From: Hathewaya histolytica
GTDB lineage: Bacteria > Bacillota > Clostridia > Clostridiales > Clostridiaceae
NCBI RefSeq assembly: GCF_901482605.1
Contig: NZ_LR590481.1
Location: 186,001 to 250,000, forward strand
DNA length: 64,000 bases
Direction: 5' to 3'
A program made the position numbers and the translations under genes. Shown in pieces: positions 45,516-53,630 of this stretch (the first letter of the stretch is position 1; every line of letters begins with the position of its first letter). Below the pieces are notes generated by a model, which was not told where the DNA came from, made no database searches, and saw only the letters and a program-made list of their open reading frames with translations.

Positions 45516-45634
45516 TTTTTATATCAGTGTATGACTAAGTATAACTTAATATATAAATTATTATAATGTTTATCATATGTAAAAGAAATCATAAAATATA
45601 TGGATAAGGGTTATATGGTATGAAGTGGTATCAA

Positions 45635-45684
45635 TATTCATACAATTGAATAAGTGTGCATAAAGATGAATAATATCAAAAGTT
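45635..45684 (+). promoter_or_regulatory. Possible ArgR-like half sites upstream of the DUF5058 gene
   Basis: TGAATAA occurs at 45647-45653 and again at 45667-45673, exactly 20 bp apart, with ATTCA at 45636-45640 and TGCAT between them. ArgR/AhrC operators consist of such boxes about 20 bp apart. The match to the AhrC box is 11-12 of 18 in each, so this is weak. The remaining 45516-45769 is A+T-rich, no gene seen. Confidence 0.3.
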
Positions 45685-45769
45685 TTAATAAAAAATTTTT
45701 ATATGGGAGGGGGATAAATATTTTAGGCCAATAACATATTTTAATTTTAAATATTTAGGGGGAAAAGTT

Positions 45770-46483
45770 ATGGAGAACCTTAGTATTGCTACGCATCCTC
45801 TTATGTGGATTGCAACCGGAATATCAATTCTTTTAATTATCTTTCAATCAGCTATATTTGTAAGGAAGTCTCTTAAAGTGGGAAGAGAAATTGGTCTTAC
45901 GGATCATCAAATGAAGAGTGCTATGAAATCAAGTATGATAGCCTCCTTAGGACCATCTTTTGCTATATTAGTTGGGATGGTTTCACTTCTAACTAAGGTA
46001 GGTGCACCAATGGCTTGGATGCGTTTATCACTTATAGGATCTGTTTCTCATGAATTAATGGCGGCACAATTTGCAGAAAGCTTTACTCAAAAAGCTATGG
46101 GTGCAGCAGCTACATCAGAAATTATTTTTGCTAATGCGGTATGGGTAATGGCGTTGGGAGCTGTAGCTTGGCCACTTTTTACTGGAATATTTACTCATAA
46201 GATAGATAAATTTAGAGGAGTTATTGCTGGAGGTAATAAAAAGACTTTGGAAGTTATATCATCTGCAGCTTCATTAGGAGCATTTTCTTTTTTGGTTGCA
46301 GATAGTCTTGTTACAGAAGAAATAATAAAATTTAATGATTATTCTTTAGCTTGCTTTTTGGGAGGAGCAATCATGGGAATAATTATGATTGTAAATAAAA
46401 AGAAAAAGTTGGGCTGGTTAAAAGAATGGGGACTTTCAATTGCCATGTTTTTAAGCATGATTATAACTGCAATTCTAGTATAG
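45770..46483 (+). CDS. DUF5058 membrane protein
   Basis: 237 residues with about six membrane segments. The start (ENLSIATHPLMWIATGISILLIIFQSAIFVRKS) and the middle (SVSHELMAAQFAESF, IIFANAVWVMALGAVAWPLF) follow the DUF5058 family as I know it. TTAGGGGGAAA precedes the ATG. It is coupled to the next membrane protein (12-base gap) and then nadE, so a two-subunit transporter is likely. Substrate unknown. Confidence 0.82.
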   Translation: MENLSIATHPLMWIATGISILLIIFQSAIFVRKSLKVGREIGLTDHQMKSAMKSSMIASLGPSFAILVGMVSLLTKVGAPMAWMRLSLIGSVSHELMAAQFAESFTQKAMGAAATSEIIFANAVWVMALGAVAWPLFTGIFTHKIDKFRGVIAGGNKKTLEVISSAASLGAFSFLVADSLVTEEIIKFNDYSLACFLGGAIMGIIMIVNKKKKLGWLKEWGLSIAMFLSMIITAILV

Positions 46484-46495
46484 GGGGATAGTCTA

Positions 46496-47236
46496 ATGTC
46501 AAATAATATAGGTCAATATTCAGATTCAAAATTTAGTAAAAGTGAAGTTTTAGGAGAAGAAGTATATGATACGGAATATGTTCCCTTTGTGATAAAGTGG
46601 GGGCAGAGAACAAATATTGGGGGAGCTATTCTATCTTTCTTACCGGCGTTATTATTACTCTTTGTATTTAAAATAAAACCTTCTTTAGGCCCTTTAACTC
46701 AGGCAACAGTAGCACAACTAAGTGCTAGTTTTGCATACTATTTTGTGGACCCTATAGCATTCTTTCCAGTGCTGGGGCTTACAGGTACTTATATGGCATT
46801 TTTAACTGGAAACATATCTAATTTAAGATTACCCTGTGCAATTAATGCTTTGGAATCTGCTGGGGTTAAACCAGGAACTAAAAAAGCATCTATAATTTCA
46901 ACTTTAGGAATTGCATCTTCTGTAGTTGTTAATACAACTATGCTTACTATAGGTGTTTTTGTAGGAGCAAAGGTTATTGGATTACTACCACCAGCGGCTA
47001 CAGCAGCTCTAAAATATTTAGTGCCTGCAATTTTTGGTGCGGTATTTGTTCAATTAAGTTTTTATGATCCTAAAATTGGTATTATAGCTATAAGTATAGC
47101 TGTGGTTATGACCATAATATATAGATTAGGATTACTTGCATTTTTCCCTGGCGATCCGTCTTATGTAATAACCCTAGCATCTGTATTTGGAACTATATTT
47201 GTATCTAAAACTTTACATTCTAAAGGAAAACTTTAA
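46496..47236 (+). CDS. Membrane partner of the DUF5058 protein
   Basis: 246 residues with a ~30-residue polar N-terminus and about six membrane segments (GGAILSFLPALLLLFVF, FPVLGLTGTYMAFLTGNI, KYLVPAIFGAVFVQLSF). TAGGGGGATAG precedes ATG. The short helix-breaking sequence FPVLGLTGTYMAF and the conserved SNLRLPCAINALESA loop suggest a transport core. I know the type only as a neighbour of DUF5058. Likely one complex. Confidence 0.75.
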   Translation: MSNNIGQYSDSKFSKSEVLGEEVYDTEYVPFVIKWGQRTNIGGAILSFLPALLLLFVFKIKPSLGPLTQATVAQLSASFAYYFVDPIAFFPVLGLTGTYMAFLTGNISNLRLPCAINALESAGVKPGTKKASIISTLGIASSVVVNTTMLTIGVFVGAKVIGLLPPAATAALKYLVPAIFGAVFVQLSFYDPKIGIIAISIAVVMTIIYRLGLLAFFPGDPSYVITLASVFGTIFVSKTLHSKGKL

Positions 47237-47311
47237 TATTAAAAATTATGTCCTATGTAAATCCTAAAGCATATAATATAAAGGATGAGTACTTAGAGTT
47301 AAGGAGATTAC

Positions 47312-48202
47312 ATGACTGGCATAAATGAGATTGAAGATTTTATAAAAGATATTTTAAAAAAATATAGATACGATGGAGCTGTAGTAGGGATAAGCGGAGG
47401 GCTTGATTCCGCTGTAACTGCTGCTTTATGTGTAAAAGCTTTAGGAAAAGAAAAGGTACATGGGATATTGCTTCCAGAGAGAGATTCTTCTAGGGAAACC
47501 ATGAAAGATTCAATTTTAGTTTGCGATTCCTTAGGAATTTCTTATAAAACTATTCCTATAACAAAAACTTTAAAATCAATTGGAGTGTATCCTACTAAAT
47601 TACCTATGTTTATGATTCCGAATTTTATAAAGAAAAAGTATATTATGCGGAAGTGGAGAACCTTACCCAAAAAAGATGCATTTCTAGAAGATTTAAGCGG
47701 AACAGGAAATCGAGAGTTTTTAAAAAATATAGCAAGCTATAGGGTTAAGCACAGGGTTAGAATGTGTTATTTATATTTGGAGGCAGAAAAAATTAACTAT
47801 GCAGTGGTAGGTACTACAAATAAGACAGAATACTTAACAGGTTTTTATGTGAAGTGGGGAGATGGAGCAAGTGATATTGAACCATTAATACATCTATATA
47901 AAACCAAGATTTATGATTTGGCGAGGGATTTAAATGTTCCTGAAAAAATTATAAAAAAAGCACCTTCTCCTGATCTTATACCAGGTATAACAGATGAATT
48001 TGTTTTTGGGACTAGTTATAAAACCTTAGATAGGATTTTGATGAATATAGAAAGTGGAAAAGCTTTAAATGAAGAAGATGTAGGTAAGGTGGATAGAATA
48101 AAAAAGATAGTAGAAGTTTCCAACAAACGTGAACTAATAATGTACGGGTTAGAGGATTATAAAGGAGACAAAATAAAGAGTAAAATAAAAATCATAATAT
48201 AA
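47312..48202 (+). CDS. nadE: NH3-dependent NAD+ synthetase (NadE type)
   Basis: 296 residues. PP-loop SGGLDS (28-33) and the later NadE motifs VVGTTNKTEYLTGFYVKWGD, ASDIEPLIHLYKTKIYDLAR and KAPSPDLIPGITDEF. No glutaminase domain, so ammonia is the expected nitrogen donor. About 25 residues longer than B. subtilis NadE owing to an insertion around residues 100-135 (MFMIPNFIKKKYIMRKWRTLP). A 75-base gap after the DUF5058 pair, so the three may share a transcript. AAGGAG precedes ATG. A paralogue with another adenylation substrate cannot be ruled out. Confidence 0.85.
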   Translation: MTGINEIEDFIKDILKKYRYDGAVVGISGGLDSAVTAALCVKALGKEKVHGILLPERDSSRETMKDSILVCDSLGISYKTIPITKTLKSIGVYPTKLPMFMIPNFIKKKYIMRKWRTLPKKDAFLEDLSGTGNREFLKNIASYRVKHRVRMCYLYLEAEKINYAVVGTTNKTEYLTGFYVKWGDGASDIEPLIHLYKTKIYDLARDLNVPEKIIKKAPSPDLIPGITDEFVFGTSYKTLDRILMNIESGKALNEEDVGKVDRIKKIVEVSNKRELIMYGLEDYKGDKIKSKIKIII

Positions 48203-48216
48203 ATATATTTTGATGT

Positions 48217-48253
48217 AAATAAAGTAGCATTTAAATTAAATGCTACTTTATTT
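48217..48253. terminator. Bidirectional-looking terminator after nadE
   Basis: Perfect 16-bp stem AAATAAAGTAGCATTT / AAATGCTACTTTATTT with an AAATT loop, between convergent genes. Confidence 0.85.
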
Positions 48254-48371
48254 ATTGAACCCATGGAATTTTAGAAATTAAAATATTTTCTTGTAAATTT
48301 TAATTTTAATATTTATTGCAGTCACTTAAATTTAAAATGGTGTATTTTAGAATATTAATTCTATATACTTG

Positions 48372-49340
48372 TTATTGTTGTAATATATCTCTTATAGCAC
48401 TTAATACATAATCTTCTACTTGATTATTTAGGGCATAGTTGTTTTCTGATAAGATATCTATAAGTCCTTTTAAAGTATCTGAAAGCCTTGAGTCTTTATT
48501 ATTTTCAATAACAGATTCATAACTAGATTGTACTTCCTTTAGAAGGATATTGTTCTTATCAAATGTAGGAAATCTACTACTTCCTAAAGTATAGAGACGT
48601 ATGTATTCAGAGTACATTTCTTTTACTTTCTTATCCTTATCAGAATTTCTATTTTTATTTAATTGATTATCTATTTTAAGCAATAAATTACTAATATCAT
48701 TCCAATTAATTTTATCAGAATTTTGTAGAGTATTACTTATATTTTGATCGTTATTCATAAGAGTAAAATAATCTCTAATATCTGAGTTTATTTTATCATT
48801 ATAAGATTCATAAAACTTATAATTGACTACACATGCATATGTAGAATTGCTATATATAATTCTATAACCACTTTCGTAAAGGGGTTTTAAGTAATCTTTC
48901 AAGTTTGGATTACTTAAGGATTTAATTTTATTTTCAGTAGGATCTTTTCCAACTTCAGATGATAATATATTTATATTATTTTCACTCTTTAAATATTTAT
49001 TTATAGAATCTAATTTTGAAGTTTGATATTCTTCATAAGAAGTTAAAAGCTTGCCAGCATTGTTTTTAGAGAAAATATCAATATTTTTATTTATGAATTT
49101 TATTATTTCTATACCATCTTTATTCTCTTTTAACATTGTATTATATTGATTTAAAATAAGTTGTTCTTTTTCACTTATAAATGTGGTAGAATCATTATCT
49201 TGCTTAAAGATTCTTATATCTTTAAGGATGGTAGAGAAAAGCCTACTAAAAGCCCACTGAAGTGTTAATAGAATAGATATAGATATAATAAGAAGAATAA
49301 GAGTCCTTTTTACTCTTAATTTTTTCTTAGAAACTTTCAT
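48372..49340 (-). CDS. Unrecognised membrane-anchored protein
   Basis: 322 residues. One membrane segment at about residues 13-32 with a very basic cytoplasmic start (KVSKKKLRVKR), then an external, mostly helical Asn/Ser/Lys-rich region with no cysteine pair or catalytic motif I can name. CGGAGG precedes the ATG on the minus strand. Only Cys is in STYACVVNYK. Single gene with no informative neighbours (nadE convergent, ispF upstream). Confidence 0.75.
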   Translation of the reverse strand: MKVSKKKLRVKRTLILLIISISILLTLQWAFSRLFSTILKDIRIFKQDNDSTTFISEKEQLILNQYNTMLKENKDGIEIIKFINKNIDIFSKNNAGKLLTSYEEYQTSKLDSINKYLKSENNINILSSEVGKDPTENKIKSLSNPNLKDYLKPLYESGYRIIYSNSTYACVVNYKFYESYNDKINSDIRDYFTLMNNDQNISNTLQNSDKINWNDISNLLLKIDNQLNKNRNSDKDKKVKEMYSEYIRLYTLGSSRFPTFDKNNILLKEVQSSYESVIENNKDSRLSDTLKGLIDILSENNYALNNQVEDYVLSAIRDILQQ

Positions 49341-49363
49341 TATAAAACCTCCGAATAATCTAT

Positions 49364-49432
49364 AAAAATGAAAAAATTATAATAAAACATAATCTGTAGG
49401 GACATACAATATGACTATGCTTTATTATAATT
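49364..49432 (-). terminator. Terminator of ispF
   Basis: On the minus strand AATTATAATAAAGCATA pairs with TATGTTTTATTATAATT (16 of 17) and is followed by TTTTTTCATTTTT. Confidence 0.75.
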
Positions 49433-49551
49433 AAATTTAGTAGGGATAGGGTTTAATATTCTATATCTATGGTTTAATTATATAACATACGTCTATATAA
49501 GTAGTTACAATTAATTTACAAAAATATTAAGTTATTAAACTACAATATATC

Positions 49552-50019
49552 TTATATTAAAAGGCAGATACATTGAGAAGATATCCCATCACCATTTCCC
49601 GTGAAACCTAGACCTTCCTCTGTAGTTGCTTTAACATTTACAAAATCTACGGATATATTTAAAGCATTTGCTATGTTTTCTCTCATATTCATAATATAAG
49701 GACTCATTTTAGGTTTTTGTGCAATAATAGTAGCATCTATATTGCCTATTTTATAACCTTTTTCAAAGATTAGATTTCCGACTTCTTTTAAAAGAACCAT
49801 GCTAGAGATTCCTTTGAACCTTGGATCTGTATCTGGAAAATGTGTTCCTATATCTCCAAGAGCAGCAGAACCTAATATGGCATCTGAAATGGCATGTAAA
49901 AGTACATCGGCATCTGAATGTCCAAGCAACCCTTTTTCATATGGAATGGTTACTCCTCCTATAATTAGGTCTCTGCCTTCAACGAGTTTATGAACATCAT
50001 ATCCTAAACCAACTCTCAT
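49552..50019 (-). CDS. ispF: 2-C-methyl-D-erythritol 2,4-cyclodiphosphate synthase
   Basis: 155 residues, normal length. Family motifs: GLGYDVHKL with the metal-binding DxH (D8, H10), [35 protein letters not shown] and the C-terminal [19 protein letters not shown]. It makes the cyclodiphosphate of the MEP isoprenoid pathway. GGAGG precedes the ATG on the minus strand. Stands alone; ispD is not next to it. Confidence 0.97.
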   Translation of the reverse strand: MRVGLGYDVHKLVEGRDLIIGGVTIPYEKGLLGHSDADVLLHAISDAILGSAALGDIGTHFPDTDPRFKGISSMVLLKEVGNLIFEKGYKIGNIDATIIAQKPKMSPYIMNMRENIANALNISVDFVNVKATTEEGLGFTGNGDGISSQCICLLI

Positions 50020-50183
50020 TTACTAAACCTCCAAATGTGTATTTTATATGTGTTTTCCTGATAAGGAAAATATAATTTCTAAAAATATTATTTAAATTAT
50101 ATCATAATTTGACATATTTAAATAGTTCAATTGATTTCAAAATTCATTTGAAAACTATGAAAAGGAATATATAAACAATACTA

Positions 50184-50240
50184 TTGACTATAAAATCAAG
50201 TGGGTATATACTGTGTATATACAATATAAACAGTATATAC
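50184..50240 (+). promoter_or_regulatory. GntR-locus promoter overlapping an inverted-repeat operator
   Basis: TTGACT (50184-50189), 17-base spacer, TATACT (50207-50212). The -10 box is inside GTATATACTGT (50204-50214), which is repeated in inverse form as ACAGTATATAC (50230-50240) with a 15-base spacer; an extra GTATATAC (50215-50222) lies between. Position and symmetry fit self-repression by the YtrA-type regulator encoded just downstream. Confidence 0.75.
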
Positions 50241-50273
50241 TATAATAAATAAAGTGGAATTAGGAGTGTGAAT

Positions 50274-50642
50274 ATGAATATTGTAATTTCCAATTCTTCT
50301 GATAGTCCTATATATGAACAGATATGCAATCAGTTTAAAATACATATATTAAATGGGACTTTAAAAGAAAGTGATGCACTTCCTTCTATTAGAAACTTAG
50401 CAAAAGAGCTTAATATAAGTGTTATAACTACAAAAAGAGCTTATGAGGAATTAGAAAAGTCTGGGTTTATAGAGACAGTAGCGGGAAAGGGCAGTTATGT
50501 AGCCACTCAAAATAAAGAGCTTATTAAGGAACAAAGAATAAAGTCTATAGAAAGTAAGCTATCAGAGGTTATTAAAGAAGGTAAATTAATAGGACTTGAT
50601 TTAAGTGACCTATGTAATATTTTGAAATTACTTTATGAATAA
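50274..50642 (+). CDS. GntR-family regulator, YtrA type
   Basis: 122 residues from the ATG at 50274 (TAGGAG 7 bases upstream); the GTG at 50268 is too near the site. N-terminal winged helix (SPIYEQICNQFKIHILNG then LPSIRNLAKELNISVITTKRAYEELEKSGFIETVAGKGSYV, about 13-80) and only a ~40-residue helical tail, the short layout of YtrA-type regulators. These usually repress a linked ABC transporter operon, often for peptide antibiotic resistance. The next gene is an ABC ATPase with overlap or no gap. Confidence 0.93.
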   Translation: MNIVISNSSDSPIYEQICNQFKIHILNGTLKESDALPSIRNLAKELNISVITTKRAYEELEKSGFIETVAGKGSYVATQNKELIKEQRIKSIESKLSEVIKEGKLIGLDLSDLCNILKLLYE

Positions 50643-50661
50643 AGTTTTAGGTGGGATTAAT

Positions 50662-51531
50662 TTGAACGATAACAGAATTATAGATATAAACAATTTATGT
50701 AAAAGTTATAAGAACTTTTCTTTAGATAATATAAGCTTTTCATTGGATAAGGGTTATGTAATGGGTTTTATTGGAGCCAATGGAGCAGGTAAGAGTACCA
50801 CTATAAAATTAATGATGAATATTATAAAAAAGGATAGTGGAAGTATAAAATTATTTGGAATGGATAACTTGGAAAATGAAATAGAGATAAAGAATAGAAT
50901 AGGTTTTGTATATGATGAGAATTTTTACTTTGAAGATTTTACTATTCAAAAGATGAAAGATCTCATAGCACCTTTTTATTCAAAGTGGGATGATGAAGCT
51001 TTTATTAGATACACTAAGGATTTTGATTTAGATCCTGAAAAAAAGATAAGGAAGCTGTCTAAGGGAATGAAAACTAAATTTTCTCTTGCCATGGCATTAT
51101 CTCATAATGCAGATTTAATTATTATGGACGAGCCAACAGCAGGATTAGATCCTGTATTTAGAAGAGAGATGTTAGACATATTACATTATATTATGGAGGA
51201 TGAGAATAAAGGAATATTTTTCTCTACACATATAACTAGCGATTTAGATAAGATTGCAGATTATATAACTTTTATAGATAGTGGTAAGATAATATTTTCA
51301 AAATCAAAGGAAGAAATAGATGATACTTACTATATTATAAGGGGTGCAAAGCAGCTTATAGATGAACATATAAAGGAAATTTTAATTGGATATAAAGAAA
51401 ATTCTTTTGGATTTGAAGGTTTAACTAAGAATTCCCAAATTGTAAGAGAATTTTTAGGTGATAAAGTAATTTTAGAGAAAGCATCTTTAGAGGATATAAT
51501 GATAGGATATAAAAGACATAAAGGGAGATAA
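50662..51531 (+). CDS. ABC transporter ATPase (YtrB-like)
   Basis: 289 residues from the TTG at 50662, which has AGGTGGG 6 bases upstream; an ATG at 50635 overlaps the end of the regulator gene but has no ribosome binding site. Walker A GANGAGKST, signature LSKGMKTKFSL, Walker B LIIMDEPTAGLDP and the H-loop STH are present. The ~75-residue C-terminal extension is typical of exporter ATPases of the BcrA/YtrB group. Works with the two following permeases. Confidence 0.92.
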   Translation: MNDNRIIDINNLCKSYKNFSLDNISFSLDKGYVMGFIGANGAGKSTTIKLMMNIIKKDSGSIKLFGMDNLENEIEIKNRIGFVYDENFYFEDFTIQKMKDLIAPFYSKWDDEAFIRYTKDFDLDPEKKIRKLSKGMKTKFSLAMALSHNADLIIMDEPTAGLDPVFRREMLDILHYIMEDENKGIFFSTHITSDLDKIADYITFIDSGKIIFSKSKEEIDDTYYIIRGAKQLIDEHIKEILIGYKENSFGFEGLTKNSQIVREFLGDKVILEKASLEDIMIGYKRHKGR

Positions 51532-51535
51532 GTAT

Positions 51536-52201
51536 ATGATTTATAAACTCTTGTTTAGTGATATTAAGATTATAAAAAAGCATTTTTTATGGATATATGG
51601 TATGGCACTTTTTATAATGTTTTTCAATATAAACACTATGAATTATAAATTTCCGCTTATGTATTTCACTATATATTGTTTTTTACTTCTATTTGAAAAT
51701 TCTTATATGTATAGCTATAAAAATAACAATAATAATAGCCTTTTATACAAGGTTATACCTGTTAAAGATAGTGAAGTAGTTATAACTAAGTATATACTAG
51801 GACTTATAAACTTGATAATTGCATATTTTATTTCTTTCATATCATTGTCTGTTATTGTAACTTTTACTAAAAATAAAGTTCTGATTAACAGCTTAGAACT
51901 TTCTTTAGCAATTACTATATTAAATTTAATGTTTTCATCTCTTATATTACCTGTTCATATTTATGGAAAAAACTTTTTTCTTGGTTTTTTATCATATATG
52001 TTTATGGGGGGGGTTATAGGGGGACTAAGTTCGAGTTCTTATAATCTTGGTAAAGTAGGTAAGTTTGTAGTTAGTACTATAAATACATTCGGCAATAGAA
52101 AACATATTGTAATTTTAATAATTATAGTAGCAACACTTATTTTATATGGTTTATCTTATCTAATAGCTTTAAATTTATATAAAAGAAGATATATAAACTA
52201 A
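51536..52201 (+). CDS. ABC-2 type permease
   Basis: 221 residues with about six membrane segments and no soluble domain. AAGGGAGA overlaps the end of the ATPase gene; gap 4 bases. The PVKDSEVVITKYILGLINLI segment after TM2 is a typical ABC-2 'coupling' region (YhcI/DUF3-like). Forms a complex with the YtrB-like ATPase and the next permease. Confidence 0.85.
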   Translation: MIYKLLFSDIKIIKKHFLWIYGMALFIMFFNINTMNYKFPLMYFTIYCFLLLFENSYMYSYKNNNNNSLLYKVIPVKDSEVVITKYILGLINLIIAYFISFISLSVIVTFTKNKVLINSLELSLAITILNLMFSSLILPVHIYGKNFFLGFLSYMFMGGVIGGLSSSSYNLGKVGKFVVSTINTFGNRKHIVILIIIVATLILYGLSYLIALNLYKRRYIN

Positions 52202-52217
52202 AATAGGAGGAGGGATT

Positions 52218-52892
52218 ATGGATATAAGTACAAAACATTTAATTAAGATTAATTTTAATCATTTTACAAATATTAATTCATCTTTTGTTTTATTATATGT
52301 ACTTTTAGTTTTAGGTTTGAAATATTCAAAATCAGCAACTTCTTTATATTATGGATTGTATAATAGTTCTTTTGTCTTACTTACATATGCTTATTTAAAT
52401 GCTAATGAACTTAAAAATGAATTTGAAAATATTCTATGTAGCATACCTATACATAGGAAGAGTATAGTGAAGAGCAAGTATCTAACTTCATTAATATTAG
52501 TATTCCTTTATTCTGTAGCATCTTTTTTGTTATATTATGTTTTTAATATATTAGGTATAGGAGAAAGAGGAGGTAATTTATATAGTTTTGATCATTTCAT
52601 AAGCACCATAGTAGTGCCACTGATATTTTTAAGTATTTATCTTCCTATAAATTTATATTTAGGTAGAGAGAAATTAGTAATTTTTAATACTATAATACCT
52701 GTTATTATTATGCTATCGCCAATGTTTATTAAAAGTTTTAAAGTTTATTATCTATTTAATTATATTATAAATAAGTATAGATTATATGTAGATAATTTCT
52801 GGCTTAACAGTATAGTTTCCGTATTTTCCGTAGCTATTTTTTATATGTCCTTTACTATAGGAAATTACGTTTATATAAATAAAGATGTTTAA
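52218..52892 (+). CDS. ABC-2 type permease, second subunit
   Basis: 224 residues with about six membrane segments; TAGGAGGAGGG precedes ATG. The segment CSIPIHRKSIVKSKYLTSLILVF corresponds to PVKDSEVVITKYILGL of the preceding permease, so the two are distant paralogues likely forming a heterodimer. Gap of 15 bases to the NatA-like gene. Confidence 0.85.
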   Translation: MDISTKHLIKINFNHFTNINSSFVLLYVLLVLGLKYSKSATSLYYGLYNSSFVLLTYAYLNANELKNEFENILCSIPIHRKSIVKSKYLTSLILVFLYSVASFLLYYVFNILGIGERGGNLYSFDHFISTIVVPLIFLSIYLPINLYLGREKLVIFNTIIPVIIMLSPMFIKSFKVYYLFNYIINKYRLYVDNFWLNSIVSVFSVAIFYMSFTIGNYVYINKDV

Positions 52893-52907
52893 AAGGGAGT
52901 GATATAA

Positions 52908-53630
52908 ATGATAGATGTTAAGGATTTAAAAAAGACGTTTAAAAATGTAGAAGCTGTAAAAGGTGTTAGTTTTGAAGTAAAAAAAGGAGAAATCGTAGGA
53001 CTGCTTGGGGAGAATGGAGCTGGAAAGACCACAACTTTGAGAATGCTTGCAACCATGCTTAAACCTACAAGTGGAGATGCTATTATAAACTCTCACAGTA
53101 TTATAAAAGAACCTTCAAAAGTTAGGGGGAAAATAGGAATACTTTTCGGTGGAGAAATAGGTCTATATGATAGGTTAACAGCAAAGGAGAACATTCAGTA
53201 TTTTGGAGAATTAAATGGCATGACAAAAGAAGATATAGATAGTAGTATAAAGGATTTAACAGAAGTGCTTGATATGGGTGAATATATAGATAGAAGAGTT
53301 GGTAAATTTTCAAGAGGTATGAAACAAAAAGTTGCCATAGCGCGTTCTATAGTTCACAGACCAACAGTTATGCTTTTTGATGAACCAACTACAGGACTTG
53401 ATGTTACTTCAAGCAAGATAGTACAAAACTTTATATTAAAATGTAAAGAAGACAATAAGGCCATAGTATTTTCAAGTCATAGTATGCAAGAAGTAGAAAA
53501 GTTATGTGATAGGGTAGTGATAATTCACAAGGGACAAGTTGTGGAATCCGGAACTATCCAATATTTAAAAGATAAATACAATAATGAAGATATGGAAGAA
53601 ATATTTATGCAATTGGTAGGTGAGAAATAA
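52908..53630 (+). CDS. natA: ABC transporter ATPase, NatA-like
   Basis: 240 residues. Walker A GENGAGKTT, signature FSRGMKQKVAIARS, Walker B VMLFDEPTTGLD, H-loop SSHS. Close to NatA, the ATPase of a Na+-export system in B. subtilis. GGGAGTG precedes the ATG. Its stop codon overlaps the natB start (TAATG). It is in line with the YtrB-like system and may share the GntR promoter. Confidence 0.88.
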   Translation: MIDVKDLKKTFKNVEAVKGVSFEVKKGEIVGLLGENGAGKTTTLRMLATMLKPTSGDAIINSHSIIKEPSKVRGKIGILFGGEIGLYDRLTAKENIQYFGELNGMTKEDIDSSIKDLTEVLDMGEYIDRRVGKFSRGMKQKVAIARSIVHRPTVMLFDEPTTGLDVTSSKIVQNFILKCKEDNKAIVFSSHSMQEVEKLCDRVVIIHKGQVVESGTIQYLKDKYNNEDMEEIFMQLVGEK

